From: Begonia masoniana
Taxonomy: Eukaryota; Streptophyta; Magnoliopsida; Cucurbitales; Begoniaceae
Direction of reading: 5' to 3'
Assembly (NCBI GenBank): GCA_022432975.1
Contig: CM039502.1
Span: 2,842,375-2,906,374, forward strand
DNA length: 64,000 nt
Position 1 is the stretch's first letter; each line of letters starts with the position of its first letter. Under the pieces are notes generated by a model. It had not been told where the DNA came from, searched no databases, and worked only from the letters and a program-made list of their open reading frames with translations. This document shows positions 44,565 to 55,822 of this stretch, in pieces. The translations under genes were made by a program, and so were the position numbers.

Positions 44565-45022
44565 CGTGGTCGTTTTTGTCACATTTTCAATACGTTATGG
44601 TTTGAATTGTTAAAAAAATTTATTTGTAGTTGGAATCGAAAAAAATTCGTAGTTTGTGGTCGTTTTTGGTATTGTCTTATTAATAAACGTGAATAAAAAA
44701 TATATTTAAAATCAATTAAACTGATAAATTATGGATGTAGATGGAAATATCACTTTTTGAGATTGTGATTGGTTTGAAGTAGAATAATATAAGAAAGAGA
44801 ATAGGGGACAAGCGTCCTGAAACAAAAAAGGCAACGACCGAATAACGATATTCTTAAAAACTCCAACGAGATTTTCACTCGTTATGTATTTTATTTACTT
44901 TCTTGCCACCCGTTGTTCTTGTTTCAGACTGGTGAATTTACGAAAGGAAAGTGGATCTGATTTCAGGGAGAAGAAGAGTTAGTCGATTCTCTGAGAAGGG
45001 GGAAAACGACTGAGGAAGGAAT

Positions 45023-48000
45023 ATGGATTCGCCGACATCCACTGCCGCCGGTGATTCGAATCGGATTTCCGTGAGGTCGTCGATGATCGAATCGTTCAAG
45101 GGGTGTGGTCTCTCCGCGCTTCGAATCGACAAGGAGGAGCTGAGGAAAATGCTTCTGATCCCTCAGTACCTCCGTTTCGCCATGCGCGATTCTATCCGTT
45201 TGAAAGATGCCCACGCCAGAGAAAGCTGCTTGCCTGGCGTGGGCCATGCCTCCGCCATCGAGAATGAGGAGCCGCCAGAATCTCCGTTGGTCGTTTTCAT
45301 CAATCCGCACAGCGGTGGACGACACGGACCTATGCTCAAAGATAGACTCCAGCTTTTAATTAGCAAAGAACAGGTCAATGAAATAGATGAGATTTTGCAG
45401 TTCTTCATTTCCTGTACAAATTTGTGCATGTTCATTCGGGTTATGGTTTAGGGTTTTTTTTTTTGGATGAGGGAATGACTATGATAAGTTACATAACATA
45501 GGCTTTGAGTGTATTTAACTTCTATTGGTTAAAAGGTGTCTGTGATTTTGGATGATAAATAGATAGTAGAAGAGCTGTCTCTATCTAATTCGAGATGGCT
45601 AATAGAACTTTTGATTTGTTTTTCCAATCCTTCAATGTAGTTCACCTAGTTTAATTACGACGAAAACTGAGGCAAATTGTAGTCGATGTTGATATGTGTA
45701 CGCTCATTTCATTTTATATACTTGAAAGGATAAAAGCTTGATTCCTTAAATTCAACTTACAAAATTTTCTACTTTTAAATCATATAAAGAGGCTTATCTT
45801 ATTGATAATTCTCAAGGGGGCCTATACAGGTTTTTGATTTAGTAGATGTAAAGCCTCATGAATTTGTCCGCTATGGATTGCGTTGCCTTGAGGTGTTGGC
45901 TGATCTTGGTGATGATTGTGCTAAAGAGACTCGTCAAAAGATAAGGATTATGGTTAGCTGAAAAGTGAAATGATCTCTTTGTGTATTTCTAATAATTATC
46001 CGATTATTATATATGGGAAGTTAGGGGATTCAGAGTTTTGCAGGTTGCAGGAGGCGATGGTTCAGTTGGCTGGGTTCTTGGAAGTCTTTCAGAACTTTCT
46101 AAAGAGGGTCGGGAGCCGGTTCCTCCAATAGGAATTCTCCCTCTTGGTACTGGCAATGATCTAGCTAGAAGTTTTGGTTGGGTAATTTTTTATTTGCAGT
46201 CATTTTAGAATTTAGTAAGTGTTTCTTCGACCTTGAGCCATGTGATTGATTACTATCATCAGGGTGGTTCTTTTCCTTTTGCGTGGAAGTCAGCTGTCAA
46301 AAGGTCCTTACTCAGGGCAAGTATGGGTTCAATTTGCCGTTTAGATAGGTAAGGCAATTTCCATAAAGTTACATTTAGTATAATGCTCTGCTTTGAAGTA
46401 ATTTGGCTTACGCACAATTTGTTACTGAAATATTATAATTGATCGTCAGTACAAGTAGTTGATATTGTCAGAAATCATGCCCATTTTTAGCAACTGAAGC
46501 GTGTGAACTGTGAATTTAGAGCTTTCAGTTGCAGATATTCATGCCATGGAGTGTGTGAACTGATTAGGCAGATTTGTTGAATCCTCCCGTTGGATGGTCT
46601 GCATGTATTTAGAATTTGCATACTGCATACCCTTATATTCCTAAATTTTGCATGATGATACAGTTGGCAAATTTTGTTATCAATGCCAGCTGGTGAAGAT
46701 ATTGATACTCCACATTCGCTGAAGCTTACAGAAGACTGTGCTTTTGACGAGGTTTGTGGATTGTTGCACAAATTTTTACTAGTACAGTTTAGTTACTTAG
46801 CTCTACGTTGAAAAATAATTTTGGATACGAGTGGTATACGTTAATATGTTTACATTTCAGGCAATCACATGAATTGCAGTGTTTATAGTTCTACGAAGTA
46901 TAACTTTTGTGTAGCTTCAGGGTTTGGAAATTGAAGGAGAGTTGCCTGAAAAAGTGACATGCTACGAAGGAGTATTTTATAATTACTTCAGCATAGGTAC
47001 GGCTATGAAGTTATAAAATCACAAAAGCTTATTTTTGCTGCAAAGGTAATTGAATTTGGCAGAATAATTTTTAGCTATTTGTTTTTTATTCATTTGGACA
47101 TCCAGGAATGGATGCCCAAGTTGCTTATGGCTTCCACCATTTACGTAATGAAAAACCTTACCTTGCACAAGGTCCAATTGCAAATAAGGTTTGGAATTTT
47201 TTTATCCCCTTTGAACATTAAAATCTTATATTATAAATATCAATGCAGAGCACATGAAAAGGGATTTCTTTTGACCTTAGATTCTTTTTTTTGAATCCGT
47301 TGATTTGTGATGGAAGTTTATCTTTTCTGAATTTGTGCACTGGGAATTCAGTAATAATACATTATTTCTTGTTTATATATGAATGTGAATTACATTATAG
47401 TAACGGGTTGAGATGTGTGATGGCAATTTGTTTTGGTTTACATTCAGTAATATGACTTTTATTACTACATTTGTGCAAAAAATAAAATTTTAACTAGTTG
47501 TGCTTGACTAATTTATTATCTTATTTCAGCTGATCTACTCTGGGTATAGTTGTACTCAAGGATGGTTTATCACTCCTTGTAGCAGCAATCCAAGTTTAAG
47601 GTCGGATTCTCAATTGGTTATGTTTTCCTTACATTTTTTTGTTATCTATGGTTGTTTCATCTTATATCTCTTAAGCTTCAAGCAAAAATTGGTGACATAC
47701 ATTATTCCTTTTCAGATTAATAGCTAACATGAACTATTCTTTCATATTGAGTATATAAACTTAATCAGACAAATGTTTTTTTTATTATGAGATCTTAAAT
47801 TCACGTGAAAATGAGTCTATAAAGTATTATTGAAAATATAAATATTCATATTTACCTGCATATTTTATTTGCATCAGTGTAGTTGTCATGTGACACGAAC
47901 ATGAGCTTCATAAATTGCTAGTATGCTTCTTTGAAAGTTCTCAGTTGTTAGTTTTGTTTTATGTGCATCTAGTTCACTTACTTAATGGCTTGCTTGGTTG

Positions 48001-49832
48001 TAGGGGACTTAGAAACATCCTTAGAATGCATGTGAAAAGGGTCAATTGTTCGGAATGGGAGAAGATTCCAGTCCCATCAAGGTAGCATGCCAGTTATTTA
48101 TTCTCATTTGGGCTAGTGTTTTTTTTTTGCATTTTATAAATATTATGCTGTTTTCAATTTTCATGTCAGCGTAAGGGCAATAGTTGCTTTAAACCTCCAC
48201 AGCTATGGGAGTGGAAGAAATCCTTGGGGCAATTTAAAGCCAGAGTATTTAGAAAAGGTATGCTAGGTGACAAATAGTTCCTGATGAGCATTTCTAGCTT
48301 ATGATTGTTTCATTAAGGATCTCACGTTAGGTAGCTTACCAATCAACAAGAAAATACTAGTGTATTAACTAACAAAATCTGTACAATTCCAGAAGGCAGA
48401 TTGTTCGAGACATCTGCAATACTCCCTATAATTTGATATTAGGGCTTTTCATAATCCCCAAAACACACAGCCCGTTCCCTTTAACCTCTCTGCCCTTTCT
48501 ACAGTATTTTTACGTCAACACTCCAAATTACCCCTTTCATAAAAATATAATTTTATTAATAAAACAGCATAACTAAACAGGGAAAAAATCAAAACAGTAA
48601 CATATCTTTCAGCCTTCCACATTGGCCTTCTTCCTTCTCGCATATGTGCACCGCAAAGGAGGGTCTCTTCACTCACGCAGTCTCACTTAAATAGACACAT
48701 TGCTTTTACTTGGTTTTCTTTGGATAGGTTTTATCACTTGGTTTATTTGGATAGTTTTCTTTTTCATATGTTTTAAAGTTGACATTGATATTCTAAATTC
48801 TTTTTGGTAAATGGTGCTGCTTAGTATGAGATTGGAGAAACTTTATCTTTATATAAGAAAAAAATCCTCAGTCTCGTTCGTGTGGGGTCTGGTTTTTATA
48901 TTTGCAGCCAGGGGTTGTTCTTATTGGAATACAAAAGAAAACTCTCCTTTTTTAGATTTAGTTCTGTTGGATTTGTCTTCATGGAAGGCTAAAAGAAGAG
49001 CTACTTCTTTTGGGAAATTTGGTGCTCTCTCTTTCTCTCGCATCTGAAGGTCATCTGCTGAAAAGTTTGCAACTCCTTGATCGATTGTCTTTTTAGTAAA
49101 CTTTCTGCAACGTATTGACTTTTTTTGAGTGTTAAAAAAATTGGTCATTGTGATTGCTGCTTTCTTAGTTAATCATCATGAAGTCAAAAATTTTGGAAGT
49201 CATTCAAATTTTCAATTGAGAAATCTCGCGGTACTACCAAACATAGAATTTTTATGCTGCACCTATTTATTCATTCAGAGAAGCTTTGTCGAGGCCCATG
49301 CAGATGATGGTCTTCTAGAAATTTTTGGCTTGAAGCAAGGTTGGCATGCATCATTAGTCATGGTTGAACTCATTTCGGCTAAGCACATTGCTCAGGTCTT
49401 GTTTTTTTTTTTTTTTTAATTATTCAATTAAGCTGAAGTGAATTTCAAGGATTATATAACTAGTAATGTTTCTTAGTTCCTAAATTGGAGGATTTATGGT
49501 CACAAAAAGATAAGCAGCAACAATTTAAGACTCAATTTGGTAATCAGAGTTATGACTCGAATCAACTATATATATAAAAAAGATGAACTAAGCTTTCCAT
49601 TAGGCAATTATTTGTATAGGAGATTCAAATTGAACAAAAATGAATGCTTGTTTTTACTTGTACAAATTTACAGGCGGCAGCAATTCGTTTAGAAATTCGG
49701 GGTGGAGAATGGAAAGACGGGTTTCTACAAGTGGATGGAGAGCCATGGAAACAGCCATTGAGCAAGGAATTCTCTACATTTGTTGAAATCAAGAGGGTGC
49801 CTTTCCAGTCATTGATGATAAATGGAGAGTAA
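45023..49832 (+). CDS. Diacylglycerol kinase, plant cluster II (DGK3/4/7 type), 485 aa
   Basis: Twelve exons: 45023-45373, 45830-45952, 46044-46181, 46263-46348, 46664-46751, 46921-46996, 47106-47188, 47530-47600, 48004-48081, 48170-48257, 49279-49395 and 49674-49832. All have GT-AG borders and phases add to 486 codons. The enzyme phosphorylates diacylglycerol with ATP to phosphatidic acid. The catalytic domain starts at [15 protein letters not shown] (about residues 88-102). The ATP-site glycine motif AGGDGSVGW begins at residue 160. [21 protein letters not shown] follows, and the accessory domain contains [18 protein letters not shown] and ends in [10 protein letters not shown]. It lacks C1 domains and a transmembrane N-terminus, as in the short plant DGKs of cluster II. 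Length agrees with DGK7 (about 490). It is a soluble or membrane-associated lipid-signalling enzyme. Confidence 0.95.
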
Positions 49833-50389
49833 CATTTTTTAGTATGCTTGTTTGGTGTTTATACCTTAGATTGTTTCTGATTGTCTTTCCATACCTTGTA
49901 CATTATATTTATATGCTTAGTCGAAGCCATATTAATGCTTCAACCTGATTGCACTTGTATTCATCTCCATACTCATTGTGTAGCATTTTGCAGAGATCGA
50001 TCAATAAAAAGTGGCTAGTTGAAAAGTGATTCCAAAGAGGATGAAAGGTATGGTTTGGGTTTTTTCAAATTTTAAAATTAGAAATTGATTAACGCTACAT
50101 TTACGCTCTAATTTAGTCATTCACTATTGATTCTTATAGTATACTATTTTAAATGTTTATATTATGTCATAATAATCATATTAATAAATGAATAACATGT
50201 AAGTGTCACGTCATGATGTAAGATTACAATGTCAATTTATAATTACTCTTAAAAATTGTAATAATGTAGCGCATTGTAATTTTGGAGTATGATTGGAAAA
50301 AAATAGATCATTTTTGCTATAGAAAATAAATGAAAGTTATCTTACAAAAATAAATAATAACTATTCTTAAACTAATCATGTTCAATTAC
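49833..50389. other. DGK 3' UTR and intergenic DNA
   Basis: AT-rich; the first 200 bases probably form the DGK 3' UTR. No other feature is seen. Confidence 0.4.
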
Positions 50390-50840
50390 GAGAATATCGT
50401 GTTTGTTGTCATCTCGAGGCTCGTGTATGAACCGTGATTCTACCCAGGCTCTGATACCATTTGTAACGACCCCGTTCCCAGCAAGATATTGTCCGCTCCG
50501 GGGATTGGGCCGCAGCCCAATATCCTCCCCTCACGGCTTTGTTTGGCGAGAGCACTTCCCGGAAGGTCACCCAACCTGGAATTACTCTCGCCGAAGCCCA
50601 CTTAACTTCGGAGTTCTTATGGGATCCGTTGTCAATTGAGCTCCAAAACGCGTCTTGCTATCTTGGGAGGGATCTCTTACATATGCTTCATTTCCATGTA
50701 CTTCCCCAAGCGCTGTGGGATTGTGACAACCCCACTTTTTACGACCTGTCACCTTCCGGTTCGCCCGCGCGGACGTACCGCCATCCGGGTTCCGGTTCGT
50801 GCAGCCATCGTACCCATACGTGCACATTCGGGTCATCACA
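50390..50840 (-). mobile_element. Incomplete Cassandra element, reverse orientation
   Basis: Reverse-orientation LTR at 50462-50840 (379 bp, TG...CA on the minus strand) with clear similarity to the Cassandra LTRs at 38.4-39.2 kb, including the 5S-like block at about 50545-50632. Immediately beyond it, 50447-50461 reads on the minus strand as AATGGTATCAGAGCC, the primer-binding site. About 55 bases of internal sequence follow. No second LTR is found, so this is one LTR plus part of the internal region rather than a clean solo LTR. No target duplication was found. It is more diverged than the nested copy. Confidence 0.9.
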
Positions 50841-52150
50841 TTTTCTCTGATGGTCTTTGTACATTATTACACTACATTTTAATTTTATATTATGCTATAA
50901 TATTTATGTGTCAACTATATAATCGATGTAAATAATGTATTATTTTGAATATTTCTAATCTATTATGATTATTTTATCAATGAACGGCATTTAAGTATTT
51001 TAGTTTAGTCAACCAATAGTTTTTTTTTTTTTTTTTTTTTGTAGAGATATGACCAAGTTAATTTGGATAATCAATATTAAGAAACGAGTAAAATGATAGT
51101 GGTCATTTTGACATTATTATATCTTCCTTAACTGACATAGTTCATGTTACTATAAAAATAACTAATCTCGACAAAATAAATTAGTCTCTGATAAATTATC
51201 ATAGTTAATTGATGATAGAATATGAAGTTATATTTTAGCACGATTCAGTTCTTAAAAATTGAATTGTAAAAGATACAAAAACAATATTAAAAGATAGAAA
51301 AAATATTAATTATTTGAAAAAGCAAAATTAATTGCAAAGAATAATTATTTTGAAAAATGGTTTGGTGCACTTTTCATCGACCTTAGAAAATACCAATCAT
51401 TTGTGTATGTTTATTAATGGGAAGTGGAAGACAGTGCTTTGGAGAGTCATGAGCAACTAATTATTAAATTTTTAACTATTTTTTTTTTAGACAAATCAAT
51501 TATTCACTATTATGATATCAACAATTTGAACATTATCGTCGATTTATCTGTTAAATCTAGTATGTTTGTCACGTATGCCATTTTAATCAAGTGTTTTAAC
51601 TCGATTTATAAACCTTCTGGTCATTTCTAATATGCTTTTGAACTCTATCGATTTACTATCTCTCAATTTCGAACTTTGTTAATTGCTATTGAGATAGAAA
51701 TCAAGTTACAAACTGTCAAAGTTATTAGAATTCATGTTTCGACATCGACTTGAATGAATACTATGCACATACTCAATTTAGCAAATAAAATAATGATATG
51801 ATACAAATTGCTCATGTCTGAAAGAAAAAAGTTTGATTTATTCAAGCCAACGGTTTAATGTCTAATTTGTGTAAATAAATTATATGGATAGGATTTAAAT
51901 TGCATTTTAATAGCTTTCACAAAAAAATAAAAATAAAAATAAAAATAAAAATAAAAGTGAAAGGAGATATGCCTAATATAAATAACTCAGGGTTTAAGCG
52001 GTAAATTACTCCAGTTTAACGAGAATAGGCGCCAGGCGGATCCCAATTTCGGCCTCCTTAATTCGGCGGTCAGTGTAGTGAATTCTAGGGTTTTACAAGT
52101 GCTTTGTATCTCACCGTCTCTTCATCGTCAAGCTTTACGATTAAGCAGCC
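50841..52150. other. Intergenic DNA upstream of SmE
   Basis: AT-rich with a T tract at about 51019-51042 and an (AAAAT)n run near 51928-51955. No gene is supported. The last 100 bases probably form the SmE promoter and leader (CTAGGGTTTT near 52085, a telo-box-like AAACCCTAG in reverse, common in ribosome and RNA-metabolism genes). Confidence 0.45.
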
Positions 52151-53726
52151 ATGGCGAGTACTAAAGTTCAGAGGATTATGACACAGCCCATCGTATGTTT
52201 TCATCCATTCATCTAACAATTTCATTTCCTTCTTAGTTTCAAATAGTTGCTTTCTCTAAGGCTATTTACATGTTAAACTCTCACACTTTCTTTTTATTTT
52301 GGTGTTTTGTGGCTTCAGAACTTGATCTTTCGGTTTCTTCAAAGTGTAAGTTATTCATCTTGTTCATTTCTTCTATTTTTCTTCGTGGGGAAGCTCATCG
52401 TCGGGAGCTAACTTCTCTTTCCTGTATCCGGATTTCGAAATAAATGCAGAAAGCTCGGATTCAGATTTGGCTTTTTAAACAGAAAGACCAGAGGATCGAA
52501 GGCCGAATCATTGTACGTTTTTATATATATTTGTATCTTATGTTAGGTTTTCCATAGCAATTATTGGTTTATGCGTTTACTTGTTATGGTGTGTGGCAAT
52601 TTTTCATCATTGCTAGAGGGGGGAAAGGTTTTAAGTGATTTTCCGACTTTTTGTTTGAAATCTAATTTCGTTCTCTGTATTAATTATTTGCATTTTTTTT
52701 CCTGTTTTAGAATGGTAAATGTACACTCTCGATCAGTGAGGTTGTATTCGAAATGAATGTGGAAGGAAGAACATTCATTATAACTATTGTTGCCTTGTTG
52801 GCTGCTGCAACTGAAAAACTGATACTAGAAGCAATCTAAGCCAGCCAATAATTCCTGAACTACCTTGAATTAAAAATGCTATACGTCTCAAAATTATAAT
52901 TTTGATTCGTGGTTTTTACATGGAGTTCTAGTAGACTAAGTTTTTAACAAAGTCTAGCACACTCTGTCAAGTTTTGAACTCATGTTCTTAAATGCTGGGT
53001 GCATTGTTTAAAAAGATGAAAACTCATCTTCCAAATTGCAATAGCAGAAGGACAATGCAGAAGATGGAGAGACTTATGTCTCTATTCTGAGTGCATTTAA
53101 TTGCCATCTTTTTAAATATGATTTAAATGAGTATGCAATATTCTTGAATAAAATTTTATATTCACATCATGATTGAGACTTGTGCATTTATTCAATCCTC
53201 GTGAAAAACAATAGTAAAATTGAGTTTGCCTCTTTTAATTTGGACTATTGAAGTTGAATTTTTTAGGACATTTGAATATACTTAATATGTTCTTATGTCA
53301 TTAGTTGAATAACTTTATCGTCAGTGAACTGACTGAGAGGTTGAAACTGTGATTGCTATTATAACATATTTAGCTCCGTGTTATTTAGTTGAATACTTTA
53401 ACAGCTTTGGTTTCATTTATTTGTCAACAGGGTTTTGATGAATACATGAATTTAGTTCTGGAGGATGCCGAGGAAGTGAATGTAAAGAAGAAGACCAGAA
53501 AGTCATTGGGTGCGTTAGTTTCATCACTTTATTGTCTTGCTTTCCATTTCGATTTATTGAAGAGTTTATTCCATTTATTCAGGGAGGATATTACTAAAAG
53601 GTGACAATATAACTCTGATGATGAACACGTAAGTGAAGTATAGCAATTATGTGTATTCTCCCTTCTTTCTCATTCTTTCTTTTGCGTTCCCTCTCTCATA
53701 ATCGCATGAATTGCAGGGGAAAATGA
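52151..53726 (+). CDS. SmE: Small nuclear ribonucleoprotein SmE (88 aa)
   Basis: Six exons: 52151-52192, 52319-52345, 52450-52512, 53431-53509, 53583-53628 and 53717-53726, totalling 89 codons. The protein is the Sm-fold core subunit E of spliceosomal U snRNPs, part of the heptameric ring on U1, U2, U4 and U5 RNA. The Sm1 motif covers [11 protein letters not shown] to [20 protein letters not shown]. The Sm2 motif is [15 protein letters not shown]. Length equals that of known plant SmE. The final coding exon has only 10 bases (the end of Thr, then Gly-Lys-stop). If the last intron is retained, the frame ends in TAA just two residues earlier. Confidence 0.95.
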
Positions 53727-55822
53727 GGATCGCATATCATGTAGGGTCGATGGGTGTTGGCATTATTCTGTATGGAGGCTTCTAGGTGAAATATTTTGTA
53801 TTTACCTATTTTGTGTGTTATTTGAATATAACCAATCTGAGTATTGATACGTAATGGTTAGTCCAAATTTTAAGAGTAATCATAACATGCTCTAAATTGA
53901 AGGTTACCAGCTTCAAATATTTAAGTTTTCAGGTCTTGAGGATGGAATGCCATTTAAATCAGATTGAAATTGAGAAACCAGAGATTTAGATTAGTCCCAT
54001 TAATCTCTGTTATAGCTTCATTTCTGCGTAGTTTTTGGTTTTGGTTTCTCTGTTGTAGGTAGAGAAAGAATCAATTTGATTGAAAATTACAAGAGATAAA
54101 CAGTTTTTCCATCTTGAAAAAAAAACTAGTTTTGCTTCTTTTCTCCCATTTTAAGTAGTCATTTCATCCATTGTTGTTAAACCTTTCATTTTTTTTTTAA
54201 CAAAATGAATCTTAAACTTTGAGATATGTTCAAATTAAATATTGCGCTTCCTTTTGAACAAAAAATGAGTTAAATTTTGTATCGTAAGTAAAATGTATCT
54301 CGAATCAATTTTTTTTTGTTTTGCTTTGTTTGTTTGAGGCTCACTTTTGGTTTCAAACTCTTTGTTTGGACTTGGTTTGAGTTAGTTTAGACTCGGTTTT
54401 GGGTTGATTTTAGTCGACCTAGGCAAAGTTGGAGTTGGTTTTTATTGAATTTGTTAGGTTTTTTGTAATGTTTAAAAGTAAAATTTTAAAAATAAATAAA
54501 TATTATAATATCAATTTGGTTTGTTTACTATCGGAGCAAAATTGAACAAGGTATAGTTTGTTCCCGTTGCAATGTTCATTTTGTAAGGGTATAAGTTGAA
54601 TGAATCTTGAAATTTCAGTTTTATTTTTTTCAAAAATAAAATTTAAAGTTGAGTTGAATAGACTCTGAAGGTTAGGGATTAATTGTATTTTATCTTATTT
54701 AATTAATTTTTTTGTTTTAAAAATATTCTCTTTCTCGTATTTTTTTTAAAAATAAGTACTAATACAAAAATAAGTTCGGTAAAAATATTGGTTAGAAACG
54801 TTATCTTATTATACTTTGCAAAAAAAAAAGTTCAGAAAGACAATGGTAGAAGGCAATATCTAAGACATGACATGAATTAACAGAGTTTGACTCATAATCA
54901 TGTGAATTAACGAGGTTTGGATTGTAGAAAGGTTGAAAATTCATCATCATTTATTCATGTTCGTTAATTAATGAGTTTCCATCGTAAAATAAATTAAAGT
55001 GAACTTGAGACATTCGATTGATGAATATGATTAAGAATAATTAAAAAAAAATTGAAAAGAAAATGGATTTGTGATATTCGATTAACCTTCAATGAATGGT
55101 TGTTAAATTTTACAATTAAATAAATTATCAAATAATTCAACAAAATTATTGTCATTTTATATGTACTTAAAAACCATTTAAAAAAAGTTTAAACTGAACA
55201 AAGAATTTTATTTTAGTAAGTACATGAACCAAACACATATTTAAAGCTTAAGTTAATTATTTGACTGTTTTAAGCAGCACAAAATCAACACCCGGACATT
55301 GATTATTGCTTGATGTTAATGCAAAGAAAATTATCACAAATTACGACAAGGTGATTGTTGGTACGATGAATGATTGTCGGCAAAAAAGCTGTCAACTTTT
55401 TACCAAGTTTGAGTTTTGGCTTCCATGACAGGACAGATCAAATCCATCCTCACTTCTTTTCTTCCACCTTTGCTTATTCTCTAAATCATCCAACTCTCGA
55501 CACTTTATTCAACCACTATCCTGCATTGATTTTTATAAATGTTTAAAATCAGTTGATCAAAGCATGCGAGTTATTTACAGAAACCCAAATTACTTCTCTT
55601 TTTCTTTTCTTGGAAGTTTCTATGCTTCTCATGCAAGAATTATGTAATGAGAAAGCTATGGTGGCCCTGCACTTCTACTAACCTCAATTATGCCCTTCCC
55701 ACTCGATCTGTACTTTTTCTTCGACCCAGTTGGCAACCAGCAATGGTGGACGAGAACTCTTATCTTTCGAGACCAAAAATTAAGGGGGTCACCCGATTTT
55801 GAGTTTGTTATTCAAAGCAGAT
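53727..55822. other. Intergenic DNA between SmE and the kinase gene
   Basis: The first part is the SmE 3' UTR. The rest is AT-rich, with no coding or RNA signal recognised. Sequence from about 55260 is somewhat richer in GC and is the likely promoter of the kinase gene. Confidence 0.4.
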
